A stretch of DNA of 9,286 nucleotides from an uncultured Clostridia bacterium. Its GTDB lineage: Bacteria > Bacillota > Clostridia > Christensenellales > Pumilibacteraceae. The DNA lies in the NCBI GenBank assembly GCA_947086925.1, contig CAMUAL010000046.1, positions 1 to 9,286 of the forward strand. Direction: 5' to 3'. Shown here piece after piece: positions 1 to 6,411 of this stretch (position 1 is the first letter of the stretch; each line of letters begins with the position of its first letter). The notes under the pieces are model-generated. The model saw only the letters and a list, made by a program, of their open reading frames with translations. It ran no database searches and was not told the origin of the DNA. The position numbers were made by a program, and so were the translations under genes.

Positions 1-305
1 AATATTTTAATTATGACGCTATTAACGTAAACACATATACGGATATACCCGAAGATTATAATGAAGAAATGGGTGTGCCTGTTACTTTTCTTGATAAATA
101 TACCCCGCAACAATTCGAATTGATAGGTTTAGGGATTTCAAATTCGGGACTTGAAATAGGCGTTCGCCCGTATTTGCCCGAACATAAAAAGTACAGAAAG
201 GAAGTACAGCACAAAGGCGCGGTAGACGGTGATTTATATATGTTGGATAAAGACGGACACCCCGACGTGCCTTATGCTCGGATAATCATAAAAAGGAAGA
301 AATAA
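1..305 (+). CDS. EcoRI-family adenine-specific DNA methyltransferase, C-terminal fragment
   Basis: This reading frame is open from the left edge (first full codon at base 3) to the TAA at 303-305, giving about 100 residues. An internal Met codon at 69 is not the start, because the frame continues upstream without a stop and the sequence before it (NVNTYTDIPEDYNEEMGVP) fits the family. The stretch with GVPVTFLDKYTPQQFELIGLG and the ending PYARIIIKRKK resemble the C-terminal part of EcoRI-type N6-adenine methyltransferases, which modify DNA with S-adenosylmethionine as donor. That family call is from recall of its typical ending, not a search. The catalytic and cofactor motifs lie outside the window, so activity cannot be judged. 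A DUF262-HNH gene follows after one base, so the two are probably co-transcribed as a defence module. Confidence 0.78.
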   Translation, partial: YFNYDAINVNTYTDIPEDYNEEMGVPVTFLDKYTPQQFELIGLGISNSGLEIGVRPYLPEHKKYRKEVQHKGAVDGDLYMLDKDGHPDVPYARIIIKRKK

Positions 306-306
306 A

Positions 307-1485
307 ATGAACATAAGAGAATTAAGGGTAACAATACGCGACATAGTGCAAGGCTACGTTGATAATTCCGACAATGACGAAGGAATTTACGGCTACGGCG
401 GAAAGTTGAATATTCGCCCTAAGTATCAAAGAAATTACGTGTACGACGAGAAAAAGCGCAACGCCGTTATAGACACCGTTTCAAAAGGGTTTCCGCTCGG
501 TTTAATGTATTGGGTGCAAAACGACGACGGAACTTACGAAATATTAGACGGGCAACAACGCACTATCTCTATTTGCACTTATGTAAACCCCGATAATCCC
601 GCAAACGGTTATTCCGTATCGGGCTTGTTCGGCAACGGCAACCGCAGACATTTTTCAATATTGAATCCTACCGAGCAGAAGGCAATACTCGACTATCCTC
701 TTTTGGTGTATGTGTGCGAAGGCAACGACATAGACCGCTTGCGTTGGTTTGAAACAATCAATATTGCGGGCGAAAAACTGAGCGACCAAGAAATCCGAAA
801 TGCGCAATACTGTTGCGCGTGGCTCACCGATGCAAAGCGTTATTTTTCAAAGCGAAACAGCGCGGGTCAACAGTTGGCGACAAAACCGAACGCTTACATA
901 AAATTAAACGCAAATAATAATTGGAACAGACAAGGCGGTCTTGAAAAAGTTTTGCGGTGGTATATAAACGATATAAAAGATACCGAAAAACTGCAAGATT
1001 TTATGTCGTCTATGGCGCAGAAATCGAAAGCGGATTCCGACTTAAACGCTACCGAGCTATGGGAATATTTTAAGGCAGTTATTGCATGGGTAAAAGCGGT
1101 ATTTCCCAAGTACCGCAAAAAAATGGACGAAGTGGAATGGGGCATTTTATATAACGCATACCGCAACAAAACATATAATGCCGCAGATACGGAAAAAACC
1201 GTAGCGAATCTTTATGCCGATGACGACGTAACGAATAAAGCGGGAATTTATTATTACGTATTCGACGGAAAAGAAAAGCATTTGCATATTCGTCAGTTCG
1301 AAGATTGGCAAAAGCAAACCGTTTACGAACAGCAGAATCATAAGTGCGCAGATTGCGGTTTGCATTTTGATATTAACGATATGGAAGCTCATCACAAAAA
1401 GCGTTGGGCAGACGGCGGTCATACGGCAATAGACAACTGCGTAATGTTATGCCGCGATTGTCACGATAAACGGCACGGCGGTTAA
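307..1485 (+). CDS. DUF262 domain protein with C-terminal HNH endonuclease domain
   Basis: A 392-residue protein with two recognisable parts. The N-terminal DUF262 (GmrS/ParB-like) domain shows IRPKYQR at residues 36-42 and ILDGQQRT at 79-86; the DGQQR motif is the signature linked to nucleotide binding or hydrolysis in GmrSD- and SspE-type proteins. The C-terminus is an HNH nuclease: CxxC at 347-350, EAHH at 360-363 (H363 the likely general base), DN at 376-377, and CRDCH at 382-386 completing the zinc site. The residues expected for a working nuclease are all present. The start is supported by AAGGA at 293-297, nine bases before the ATG. It lies one base after an EcoRI-family methyltransferase, which suggests it is the restriction partner or a modification-sensing effector. 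This HNH is the CxxC/CxxC kind rather than the DUF1524 domain of GmrD. Cleavage specificity is unknown. Confidence 0.88.
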   Translation: MNIRELRVTIRDIVQGYVDNSDNDEGIYGYGGKLNIRPKYQRNYVYDEKKRNAVIDTVSKGFPLGLMYWVQNDDGTYEILDGQQRTISICTYVNPDNPANGYSVSGLFGNGNRRHFSILNPTEQKAILDYPLLVYVCEGNDIDRLRWFETINIAGEKLSDQEIRNAQYCCAWLTDAKRYFSKRNSAGQQLATKPNAYIKLNANNNWNRQGGLEKVLRWYINDIKDTEKLQDFMSSMAQKSKADSDLNATELWEYFKAVIAWVKAVFPKYRKKMDEVEWGILYNAYRNKTYNAADTEKTVANLYADDDVTNKAGIYYYVFDGKEKHLHIRQFEDWQKQTVYEQQNHKCADCGLHFDINDMEAHHKKRWADGGHTAIDNCVMLCRDCHDKRHGG

Positions 1486-1495
1486 TTGCGTATAT

Positions 1496-1529
1496 AAAAA
1501 GCTCTCAGACAAATGTTTGAGAGCTTTTA
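1496..1529. terminator. Bidirectional intrinsic terminator between convergent genes
   Basis: The stem GCTCTCAGAC (1501-1510) pairs with GTTTGAGAGC (1515-1524), with one G-U pair and the loop AAAT. It is flanked by AAAAA on the left and TTTT on the right. Either strand therefore gives a hairpin followed by a U tract. It sits between the DUF262-HNH gene (plus) and fba (minus), so it can end both transcripts. Confidence 0.85.
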
Positions 1530-1580
1530 TAATATAATTTAAATTTTTTATTACTTTTGTATTATTTTACTTTTAAAAGT

Positions 1581-2510
1581 TTACGCTTTGCCGTTGCAAC
1601 CGAGCACATCCACAAGCTTATGTTTAACGCACTGTTTAATCATTTCGCGTGCGGGGGCAAGGTACTGACGGGGGTCGAAGTGAGCGGGGTTTTCCATAAA
1701 ATGCTTTCTTACCGCCGCCGTAAACGCCATGCGCAGGTCGGAGTCGATATTTATTTTGCATACCGCCATGCTTGCGGCTTTGCGGAGCATCTCCTCGGGA
1801 ACGCCTTTCGCACCGGGCATAGAGCCGCCGTTTGCCTGAATTATCTGTACGTATTCGGGAAGAACGCTGCTTGCGCCGTGCAGTACAATGGGGAATTTGG
1901 GAAGGCGTTTGGCAACTTCTTCCAAAATATCGAAACGAAGTTTCGCATCGCCCTTAAACTTGAATGCACCGTGACTTGTGCCTATTGCAATCGCAAGGCT
2001 GTCAACGCCGGTTTTGCTTACGAATTCTTCTACTTGCTCGGGGTCGGTGTAGCAAGCGTTTGCGTCGGATACGTTTACGTCGTCCTCGATTCCCGCAAGA
2101 CGTCCGAGTTCCGCCTCTACCACAACGCCGCGGTCGTGCGCGTACTTAACGACTTGCGATGTGATTTTGATATTCTCGGCAAATGTGTGATGGCTTGCGT
2201 CAATCATAACCGACGTAAAGCCGTCCTCGATAGCCGAAACGCAAAGCTCGTAAGTGTCGCCGTGGTCAAGATGTAAGCAAATGGGCAATCCCGAATCTTC
2301 GACTGCGGCTTCCACGAGCTTTTTAAGATAGCGGGGATTTGCATATTTGCGTGCGCCGGAGCTGACTTGCAGAATAAGGGGAGCATGTTCTTCTTTGCCT
2401 GCCTCCACAATACCCTGAATCATTTCCATGTTGTTCACGTTAAAAGCGCCGATGGCATAACCGCCGTCATACGCTTTACGGAACATTTCCTTCGTAGTAA
2501 CTAATGGCAT
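1581..2510 (-). CDS. fba: Class II fructose-1,6-bisphosphate aldolase
   Basis: This cytoplasmic zinc enzyme reversibly splits fructose-1,6-bisphosphate into dihydroxyacetone phosphate and glyceraldehyde-3-phosphate. The 309-residue length matches the longer (about 307 aa) class IIB form. Visible active-site features are LHLDHG at 79-84 (D82 catalytic, H83 zinc ligand), ASHHTFAENI at 105-114, EAELG at 132-136, GTSHG at 177-181 (H180 zinc ligand), VLHGASS at 209-215 (H211 zinc ligand) and KINIDSDLR at 252-260, which binds the phosphate of the substrate. The start is fixed by a perfect GGAGG at 2517-2521, six bases before the ATG. The gene stands alone, divergent from the aminopeptidase unit, with its own promoter and a shared terminator. 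A tagatose-bisphosphate aldolase role is possible, since the families overlap, but the absence of other tagatose or galactitol genes favours glycolysis. Confidence 0.95.
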   Translation of the reverse strand: MPLVTTKEMFRKAYDGGYAIGAFNVNNMEMIQGIVEAGKEEHAPLILQVSSGARKYANPRYLKKLVEAAVEDSGLPICLHLDHGDTYELCVSAIEDGFTSVMIDASHHTFAENIKITSQVVKYAHDRGVVVEAELGRLAGIEDDVNVSDANACYTDPEQVEEFVSKTGVDSLAIAIGTSHGAFKFKGDAKLRFDILEEVAKRLPKFPIVLHGASSVLPEYVQIIQANGGSMPGAKGVPEEMLRKAASMAVCKINIDSDLRMAFTAAVRKHFMENPAHFDPRQYLAPAREMIKQCVKHKLVDVLGCNGKA

Positions 2511-2541
2511 AAGATACCTCCGAAATTTTTTATGCGAACAT

Positions 2542-2570
2542 ATTATACTATATTTTGTTTGATTTGGCTA
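2542..2570 (-). promoter_or_regulatory. Likely sigma-A promoter of fba
   Basis: On the minus strand a perfect TATAAT -10 element (2542-2547) is preceded, across 17 bases, by TAGCCA (2565-2570), four of six matches to TTGACA. Transcription would begin near 2535, giving a short leader that contains the GGAGG of fba. The weak -35 makes this a prediction only. Confidence 0.6.
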
Positions 2571-2589
2571 TTGAATTTATACAAATAAA

Positions 2590-2618
2590 TTGACTTTTTT
2601 TTACGCGGGTACTATAAT
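2590..2618 (+). promoter_or_regulatory. Strong sigma-A promoter of the aminopeptidase unit
   Basis: TTGACT (2590-2595) and a perfect TATAAT (2613-2618) are separated by exactly 17 bases, giving 11 of 12 consensus matches. Transcription would start near 2625, about 40 bases before the aminopeptidase ATG. The promoter points away from the fba promoter, and the two do not overlap. Confidence 0.85.
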
Positions 2619-2663
2619 GAAACCGTAAGTAAAAATGCAAAAAAACGTAAAGGATATTATTAA

Positions 2664-3779
2664 ATGACAGACCCCAGAGTGAAAAAACTTGCATACAATT
2701 TGGTTAATTATTCCGTTAAGGTAAAAAAAGGCGACAAGGTTTTAATCGAGGCGTTCGAAACCGACAGCGAAATTACGGTAGAGCTTGTAAACGCGGTTTA
2801 TGCCGCGGGCGGTCAGCCGTTTGTAGAAATCCGCGATAATAAGGTTCAGAGAGCAATACTCTGCGGCGGAAACGACGAATACTTTAAAAATCTGTGCAAG
2901 TACGATATATTCCGTATGAACGATATGGATTGCTATATAGGCGTGCGCGGAACGAAAAACTCTTATGAAACAAGCGACGTGCCTCCTTCGCAGACCGAAA
3001 AATATTCGGTGCTTTACGCGCACCCCGTGCATCACGAAACGCGTGTGGCAAAAACCCGTTGGGTTGTTCTCAGATACCCCAACGACTCTATGGCTCAGCT
3101 TGCGGGCATGCCCACCGAAAAATTCGAGGATTTTTACTTTAACGTATGCAATCTCGATTATTCCAAAATGGACAAGGCGATGAACGCGCTCAAAAAGCTT
3201 ATGGATAAAACCGACAAAGTGCGCATTGTGGCGCGCGATACCGATTTAAGCTTTTCTATTAAGGGCATAGGCGCGATTAAATGTGCGGGCGAAATGAATA
3301 TACCCGACGGCGAGGTTTACACAGCTCCCGTGCGCGACAGCGTAAACGGCGTAATTCATTACAATGCGCCGAGCATAGAGAACGGCATAAAATTCGAGGA
3401 CGTCCGTCTTGTATTCGAAAACGGAAAAATAGTGGAGGCTACAAGCAATTACACCGACAAATGCAATGCGATTTTCGATACCGACGAGGGCGCGCGCTAT
3501 GTGGGCGAATTTGCAATAGGCGTAAATCCCTACGTAACAAAGCCAATGGGCGACATATTGTTCGACGAAAAGATTTCGGGTTCGATTCACTTTACCCCCG
3601 GTGCGGCATACGATGACGCATACAACGGCAATGTGAGCGCGGTACATTGGGATTTGGTGCTTATTCAAACGCCCGAGTACGGCGGCGGCGAAATTTGGTT
3701 TGACGGCGTGCTTATTCGTAAAGACGGCAGATTCGTGTTGCCCGAGCTTATGTGCCTTAATCCCGAAAATCTTAAATAA
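2664..3779 (+). CDS. M29-family (thermophilic-type) metallo-aminopeptidase
   Basis: A 371-residue protein of the AmpS/PepS/aminopeptidase II family (M29), cytoplasmic two-metal exopeptidases that remove N-terminal residues from peptides. The family's metal site can be followed: E217 in DGEVYTAP, E282 in YVGEFAIG, H309 in GSIHFTPG, Y316, then H328 and D330 in AVHWDLVL. All expected ligands appear intact, so the enzyme is probably active. It is shorter than the roughly 410 residues of classical AmpS, in line with the compact form seen in Clostridia. The start follows AAAGGA (2649-2654) at nine bases. There is no signal peptide. It heads a unit with a YcxB-like membrane protein 34 bases downstream. 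Substrate preference cannot be read from the sequence. Confidence 0.92.
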   Translation: MTDPRVKKLAYNLVNYSVKVKKGDKVLIEAFETDSEITVELVNAVYAAGGQPFVEIRDNKVQRAILCGGNDEYFKNLCKYDIFRMNDMDCYIGVRGTKNSYETSDVPPSQTEKYSVLYAHPVHHETRVAKTRWVVLRYPNDSMAQLAGMPTEKFEDFYFNVCNLDYSKMDKAMNALKKLMDKTDKVRIVARDTDLSFSIKGIGAIKCAGEMNIPDGEVYTAPVRDSVNGVIHYNAPSIENGIKFEDVRLVFENGKIVEATSNYTDKCNAIFDTDEGARYVGEFAIGVNPYVTKPMGDILFDEKISGSIHFTPGAAYDDAYNGNVSAVHWDLVLIQTPEYGGGEIWFDGVLIRKDGRFVLPELMCLNPENLK

Positions 3780-3803
3780 CGCGGTTTGTTATTCGATAAA
3801 TGC

Positions 3804-3809
3804 GGAGGA
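3804..3809 (+). promoter_or_regulatory. Ribosome binding site that decides the YcxB-like start
   Basis: GGAGGA sits four bases before the ATG at 3814. The same frame is open further upstream to an ATG at 3700, but that one lies inside the aminopeptidase gene and lacks a comparable site. The start at 3814 is therefore chosen. Confidence 0.8.
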
Positions 3810-3813
3810 AAAT

Positions 3814-4380
3814 ATGATAGAGGTAAAAACGATTATAAATCCCGAATCGGTTAAGAAGTTCAATTTCAGTCAAGCAAAGAGTAAGCTGTGGATGCCGTGT
3901 ATTCTTTCGCTTGTGGTTTTGGTTCTCGGCATAATATACATTATTTTCGGACCGAAAAGCACCGCGCTGTTCGGCATTAAAGACAGCGTACTGTTCGGAG
4001 TGTTTCTTATAATCGTTGCTCTGCTTATCCCTCTTTTATATATTGTAATGGTACGCGCAATGGTAAACAAGGGCATTAAAAGCGCGCCCGCGCTTTTAAA
4101 CGGTACTACTCAGATTTGGCGGTTTTTGGAAGATAATATAATATTCAACGAGTCGGGTAAGTACGTTGAGGCTCACGATACGCAGTTATCATACGACGCC
4201 ATATACAAAGTTGTCGAGCGCGCGGATAATTTCTATTTGTTTCTCAGTAAAAATCAGGCGTATATAATAGATGCGAAAGGTTTTACAATGGGGTCGAGAA
4301 GGGAACTTCACGATTTGCTTTTAAACAGGCTAGGCGATAAAAAAGTAAAATTTTCCAAAAAGATTTACGCGGTTAAATGA
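3814..4380 (+). CDS. YcxB-like two-TM membrane protein
   Basis: A 188-residue protein beginning with a short cytoplasmic-type segment, then two hydrophobic helices at about residues 26-46 and 58-79, and a soluble C-terminal domain. The C-terminal part carries YDAIYKVVE (127-135) and FYLFLSKNQAYII (140-152), followed by a GF turn. This is the pattern of the YcxB-like domain, a poorly characterised PH-like fold found on many Firmicute membrane proteins. No enzymatic motif is visible. The gene lies 34 bases after the aminopeptidase gene and overlaps the next gene by four bases (ATGA), so translation of the two is probably coupled and their products may act together. Biological role is unknown. 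Confidence 0.75.
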   Translation: MIEVKTIINPESVKKFNFSQAKSKLWMPCILSLVVLVLGIIYIIFGPKSTALFGIKDSVLFGVFLIIVALLIPLLYIVMVRAMVNKGIKSAPALLNGTTQIWRFLEDNIIFNESGKYVEAHDTQLSYDAIYKVVERADNFYLFLSKNQAYIIDAKGFTMGSRRELHDLLLNRLGDKKVKFSKKIYAVK

Positions 4381-5060
4381 TAAAGCTTGCGGAAAATATA
4401 AAAACGTCGTTCGGCGCAAAGTACGTTGCCGAAGATACGGCGTCTTATATTTTGTACGGTTACAGCCGTTTGTCGCAAAGCGGCGGAGGAGTGGACTTCG
4501 AGCGTTTTGCACGTTTTTTGGGACTCGACGTAATGTGCGAATACATAACGGGCGACTGCACCGAGTTTTTGGGTGTGGCGGCGTTCGAGCCGCAGAGAAT
4601 ACGGGCGGCGTGCGGAAATATCGACGTTAAAAGTCCTGCGGTAATAGCCGAGCGCGACATAATAGAAAGGGGCGAATGCGGATTGTATAACTTCACTTTG
4701 GCGCTTATGTGCAGCGAAGCTCTTTTTTATGCCGCAAAGCACGTCGAAGAAGAATCTGCGCAACTGTCGTTCGGGCTCGATTCGGTTGAGTCGGAACGCA
4801 GAAAATACGTTTCGCTCGATGATGCGTTTAACAGAATTATCGAAACCGAGGAGTGTGCCGAAAGCTTTGCGTTGAAACTCGCTATGCCGAAAAACGGATT
4901 CAAGCGGCAGACGATTGAATTGTATTCGTACTTGGGCGTAAACCGCGCAACCGTCACCGAGAATAATCAGTTGCCTTTTGTTTTGTCCGCGCTTTCCGAG
5001 GTTTACAACGTGCCGCAAGCGGCGGTAATTGCGCGCATGCGCGAGCTGAATCTTTATTAA
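4377..5060 (+). CDS. ImmA/IrrE-like protein lacking the HExxH zinc motif (putative pseudo-peptidase)
   Basis: A 227-residue protein with no transmembrane segment, starting in an ATGA overlap with the YcxB-like gene. It has the outline of an ImmA/IrrE metallopeptidase. NFTLALMCSEALFY (105-118) lines up with the usual FTLAHELGHALLH, but the H, E and H ligands are replaced by L110, M111 and E114. EECAESFALKLAMP (158-171) matches the ExxAnxFAxxLLMP segment, keeping the third-ligand Glu. The C-terminus (NVPQAAVIARMRELNLY) matches the 'VS..av..RL..LgL' ending. The fold is therefore inferred to be retained while catalysis is lost. Classical relatives cleave a helix-turn-helix repressor; none is encoded nearby, and the partner here is a membrane protein. 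The homology is inferred from motif alignment by eye and needs a profile search. Confidence 0.6.
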   Translation: MIKLAENIKTSFGAKYVAEDTASYILYGYSRLSQSGGGVDFERFARFLGLDVMCEYITGDCTEFLGVAAFEPQRIRAACGNIDVKSPAVIAERDIIERGECGLYNFTLALMCSEALFYAAKHVEEESAQLSFGLDSVESERRKYVSLDDAFNRIIETEECAESFALKLAMPKNGFKRQTIELYSYLGVNRATVTENNQLPFVLSALSEVYNVPQAAVIARMRELNLY

Positions 5061-5089
5061 AAGATTTACAAAAAGCGGTATAAATTCGC

Positions 5090-5118
5090 TTGCTAAAAAA
5101 TTAAAAAAAGTATATCAT
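5090..5118 (+). promoter_or_regulatory. Likely sigma-A promoter of GAPDH
   Basis: TTGCTA (5090-5095) and TATCAT (5113-5118) are spaced by 17 bases, matching four and five of six consensus bases. Initiation near 5125 would leave a leader of about 30 bases with GGAGGA at 5141-5146. No terminator with a U tract separates this from the preceding gene, so some read-through from upstream is possible. Confidence 0.6.
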
Positions 5119-5156
5119 ATATTTGCAAATAAAATTGTTCGGAGGAACTTATAATC

Positions 5157-6239
5157 ATGGCAAACAAAGACGTTGTTAAAGTAGGCATTAACGGCTTCGG
5201 CAGAATCGGACGCCTTGCGTTCCGTCAGATGTTCGGTGCAAAAGGTTACGAAATTGTTGCAATCAACGATTTGACCAGCCCCTCTATGCTTGCAAACCTT
5301 CTCAAATACGATACCGCTCAGGGCGGCTATTGCGGTAAAATCGGCGATAACGCGCACACCGTTTCGTCAAAAGAGCCCGTATTCGAGGCAGACGGCAAAA
5401 CCGTTAAAGTGCCCGGCTCGATTACCGTGGACGGCAAAGAAATCACAATTTACGCGATGCCCAAAGCTCAGGATTTGCCTTGGGGCAAGCTCGGAGTAGA
5501 CGTAGTGCTCGAATGTACCGGTTTCTACTGCTCGAAAGAAAAATCAATGGCTCACATTGCCGCAGGCGCAAAGAAAGTTATTATTTCCGCTCCCGCGGGT
5601 AACGACCTTAAAACAATAGTTTACAGCGTAAACGAAAAGACTCTTACCAAAGACGACCAGGTTATTTCGGCTGCTTCCTGCACCACCAACTGCTTGGCTC
5701 CCATGGCTAAAACCCTCAACGACTACGCGCCTATTCAGTCGGGTATTATGAGCACGATTCACGCTTACACCGGCGACCAGATGATTTTGGACGGTCCTCA
5801 CCGCAAAGGCGATATGCGTCGCGCTCGCGCAGGTGCCGCAAACATCGTTCCCAACTCCACCGGCGCCGCAAAAGCCATCGGTCTTGTTATTCCAGAGCTT
5901 AACGGAAAGCTTATCGGCTCGGCTCAGCGCGTTCCCGTTCCCACCGGTTCGACTACTATTCTTACCGCCGTTGTTAAGGGCAAGGACGTTACCAAAGAGG
6001 GCATCAACGCCGCTATGAAAAAAGCCGCATCTGAATCGTTCGGCTACAACGAAGACCAAATCGTTTCGTCCGACGTTATCGGCATGAAGTACGGCTCGCT
6101 TTTCGACGCAACCCAAACCATGGTTTCCAAAATAGGCGACGATTTGTATCAGGTGCAGGTTGTTTCGTGGTATGATAACGAAAACTCCTACACCAGCCAA
6201 ATGGTTAGAACCATTAAGTATTTCGCCGAGATTAAGTAA
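5157..6239 (+). CDS. gap: Glyceraldehyde-3-phosphate dehydrogenase, type I
   Basis: This cytoplasmic tetrameric enzyme oxidises and phosphorylates glyceraldehyde-3-phosphate to 1,3-bisphosphoglycerate, reducing NAD. The N-terminal Rossmann motif GINGFGRIGR lies at 10-19, and AINDL (D38) at the end of the second strand favours NAD over NADP. The catalytic SAASCTTNC has C175 as the nucleophile, with H202 in STIHAYTGDQ as its partner. RARAGAANIVPNSTGAAKA and WYDNENSY near the end are family hallmarks. At 360 residues it is longer than the usual 330-340; the extra length lies around residues 65-95, between DTAQGGY and the TVDGKEI strand. The start follows GGAGGA by ten bases. It is monocistronic, with a terminator about 45 bases after the stop, and is not clustered with pgk or tpi in this window. 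Confidence 0.96.
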   Translation: MANKDVVKVGINGFGRIGRLAFRQMFGAKGYEIVAINDLTSPSMLANLLKYDTAQGGYCGKIGDNAHTVSSKEPVFEADGKTVKVPGSITVDGKEITIYAMPKAQDLPWGKLGVDVVLECTGFYCSKEKSMAHIAAGAKKVIISAPAGNDLKTIVYSVNEKTLTKDDQVISAASCTTNCLAPMAKTLNDYAPIQSGIMSTIHAYTGDQMILDGPHRKGDMRRARAGAANIVPNSTGAAKAIGLVIPELNGKLIGSAQRVPVPTGSTTILTAVVKGKDVTKEGINAAMKKAASESFGYNEDQIVSSDVIGMKYGSLFDATQTMVSKIGDDLYQVQVVSWYDNENSYTSQMVRTIKYFAEIK

Positions 6240-6283
6240 TCGGTCGGCATTAAAAAATTCGACAATTTATTCCCGAATAAAAA

Positions 6284-6312
6284 GGCTCTCGAATCACCTT
6301 CGGGAGCTTTTT
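6284..6312 (+). terminator. Intrinsic terminator after GAPDH
   Basis: GCTCTCGA (6285-6292) pairs with TCGGGAGC (6300-6307) with one G-U pair and a seven-base loop, followed directly by TTTTT (6308-6312). It lies about 45 bases after the GAPDH stop codon. Confidence 0.87.
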
Positions 6313-6335
6313 GTATTGTCGACAGTCCATAATAC

Positions 6336-6364
6336 TTGACATTTTTTCGGTTAAGTGTTACTAT
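6336..6364 (+). promoter_or_regulatory. Sigma-A promoter of the zinc-ribbon gene
   Basis: A perfect TTGACA (6336-6341) is followed after 17 bases by TACTAT (6359-6364), four of six matches to TATAAT. It lies just after the GAPDH terminator, about 45 bases upstream of the ATG at 6412, so this gene is independently transcribed. Confidence 0.7.
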
Positions 6365-6411
6365 ACATTTCAAATAAAGTATTCGCATTTTCAAGGAAGT
6401 GAACCCGAGTA

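Noticed and set aside
1569..1580. Palindrome ACTTTTAAAAGT after the fba stop
   Set aside because: A perfect 12-base palindrome, but entirely A/T in the centre and without a loop; probably chance in an AT-rich 3' region next to a much better terminator.
1557..2276. 239-codon frame opposite fba
   Set aside because: It is antisense to a clear, complete aldolase and encodes no recognisable motif; it is a shadow of the codon bias of fba.
3700..3813. Longer start for the YcxB-like protein at 3700
   Set aside because: It would lie within the end of the aminopeptidase gene with no good ribosome binding site, and the added residues do not resemble the family; ATG 3814 has GGAGGA at proper spacing.
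4365..5018. 217-codon minus-strand frame opposite the ImmA-like gene
   Set aside because: No ribosome binding site or recognisable motif, while the plus-strand frame is ATGA-coupled to its neighbour and has family-like motifs.
5073..5091. Terminator after the ImmA-like gene
   Set aside because: AAGCG and CGCTT can pair, but the stem is only five or six pairs and no T tract follows on the plus strand.
5544..6200. 218-codon minus-strand frame opposite GAPDH
   Set aside because: Antisense to an unambiguous, highly conserved gene with no motif of its own.
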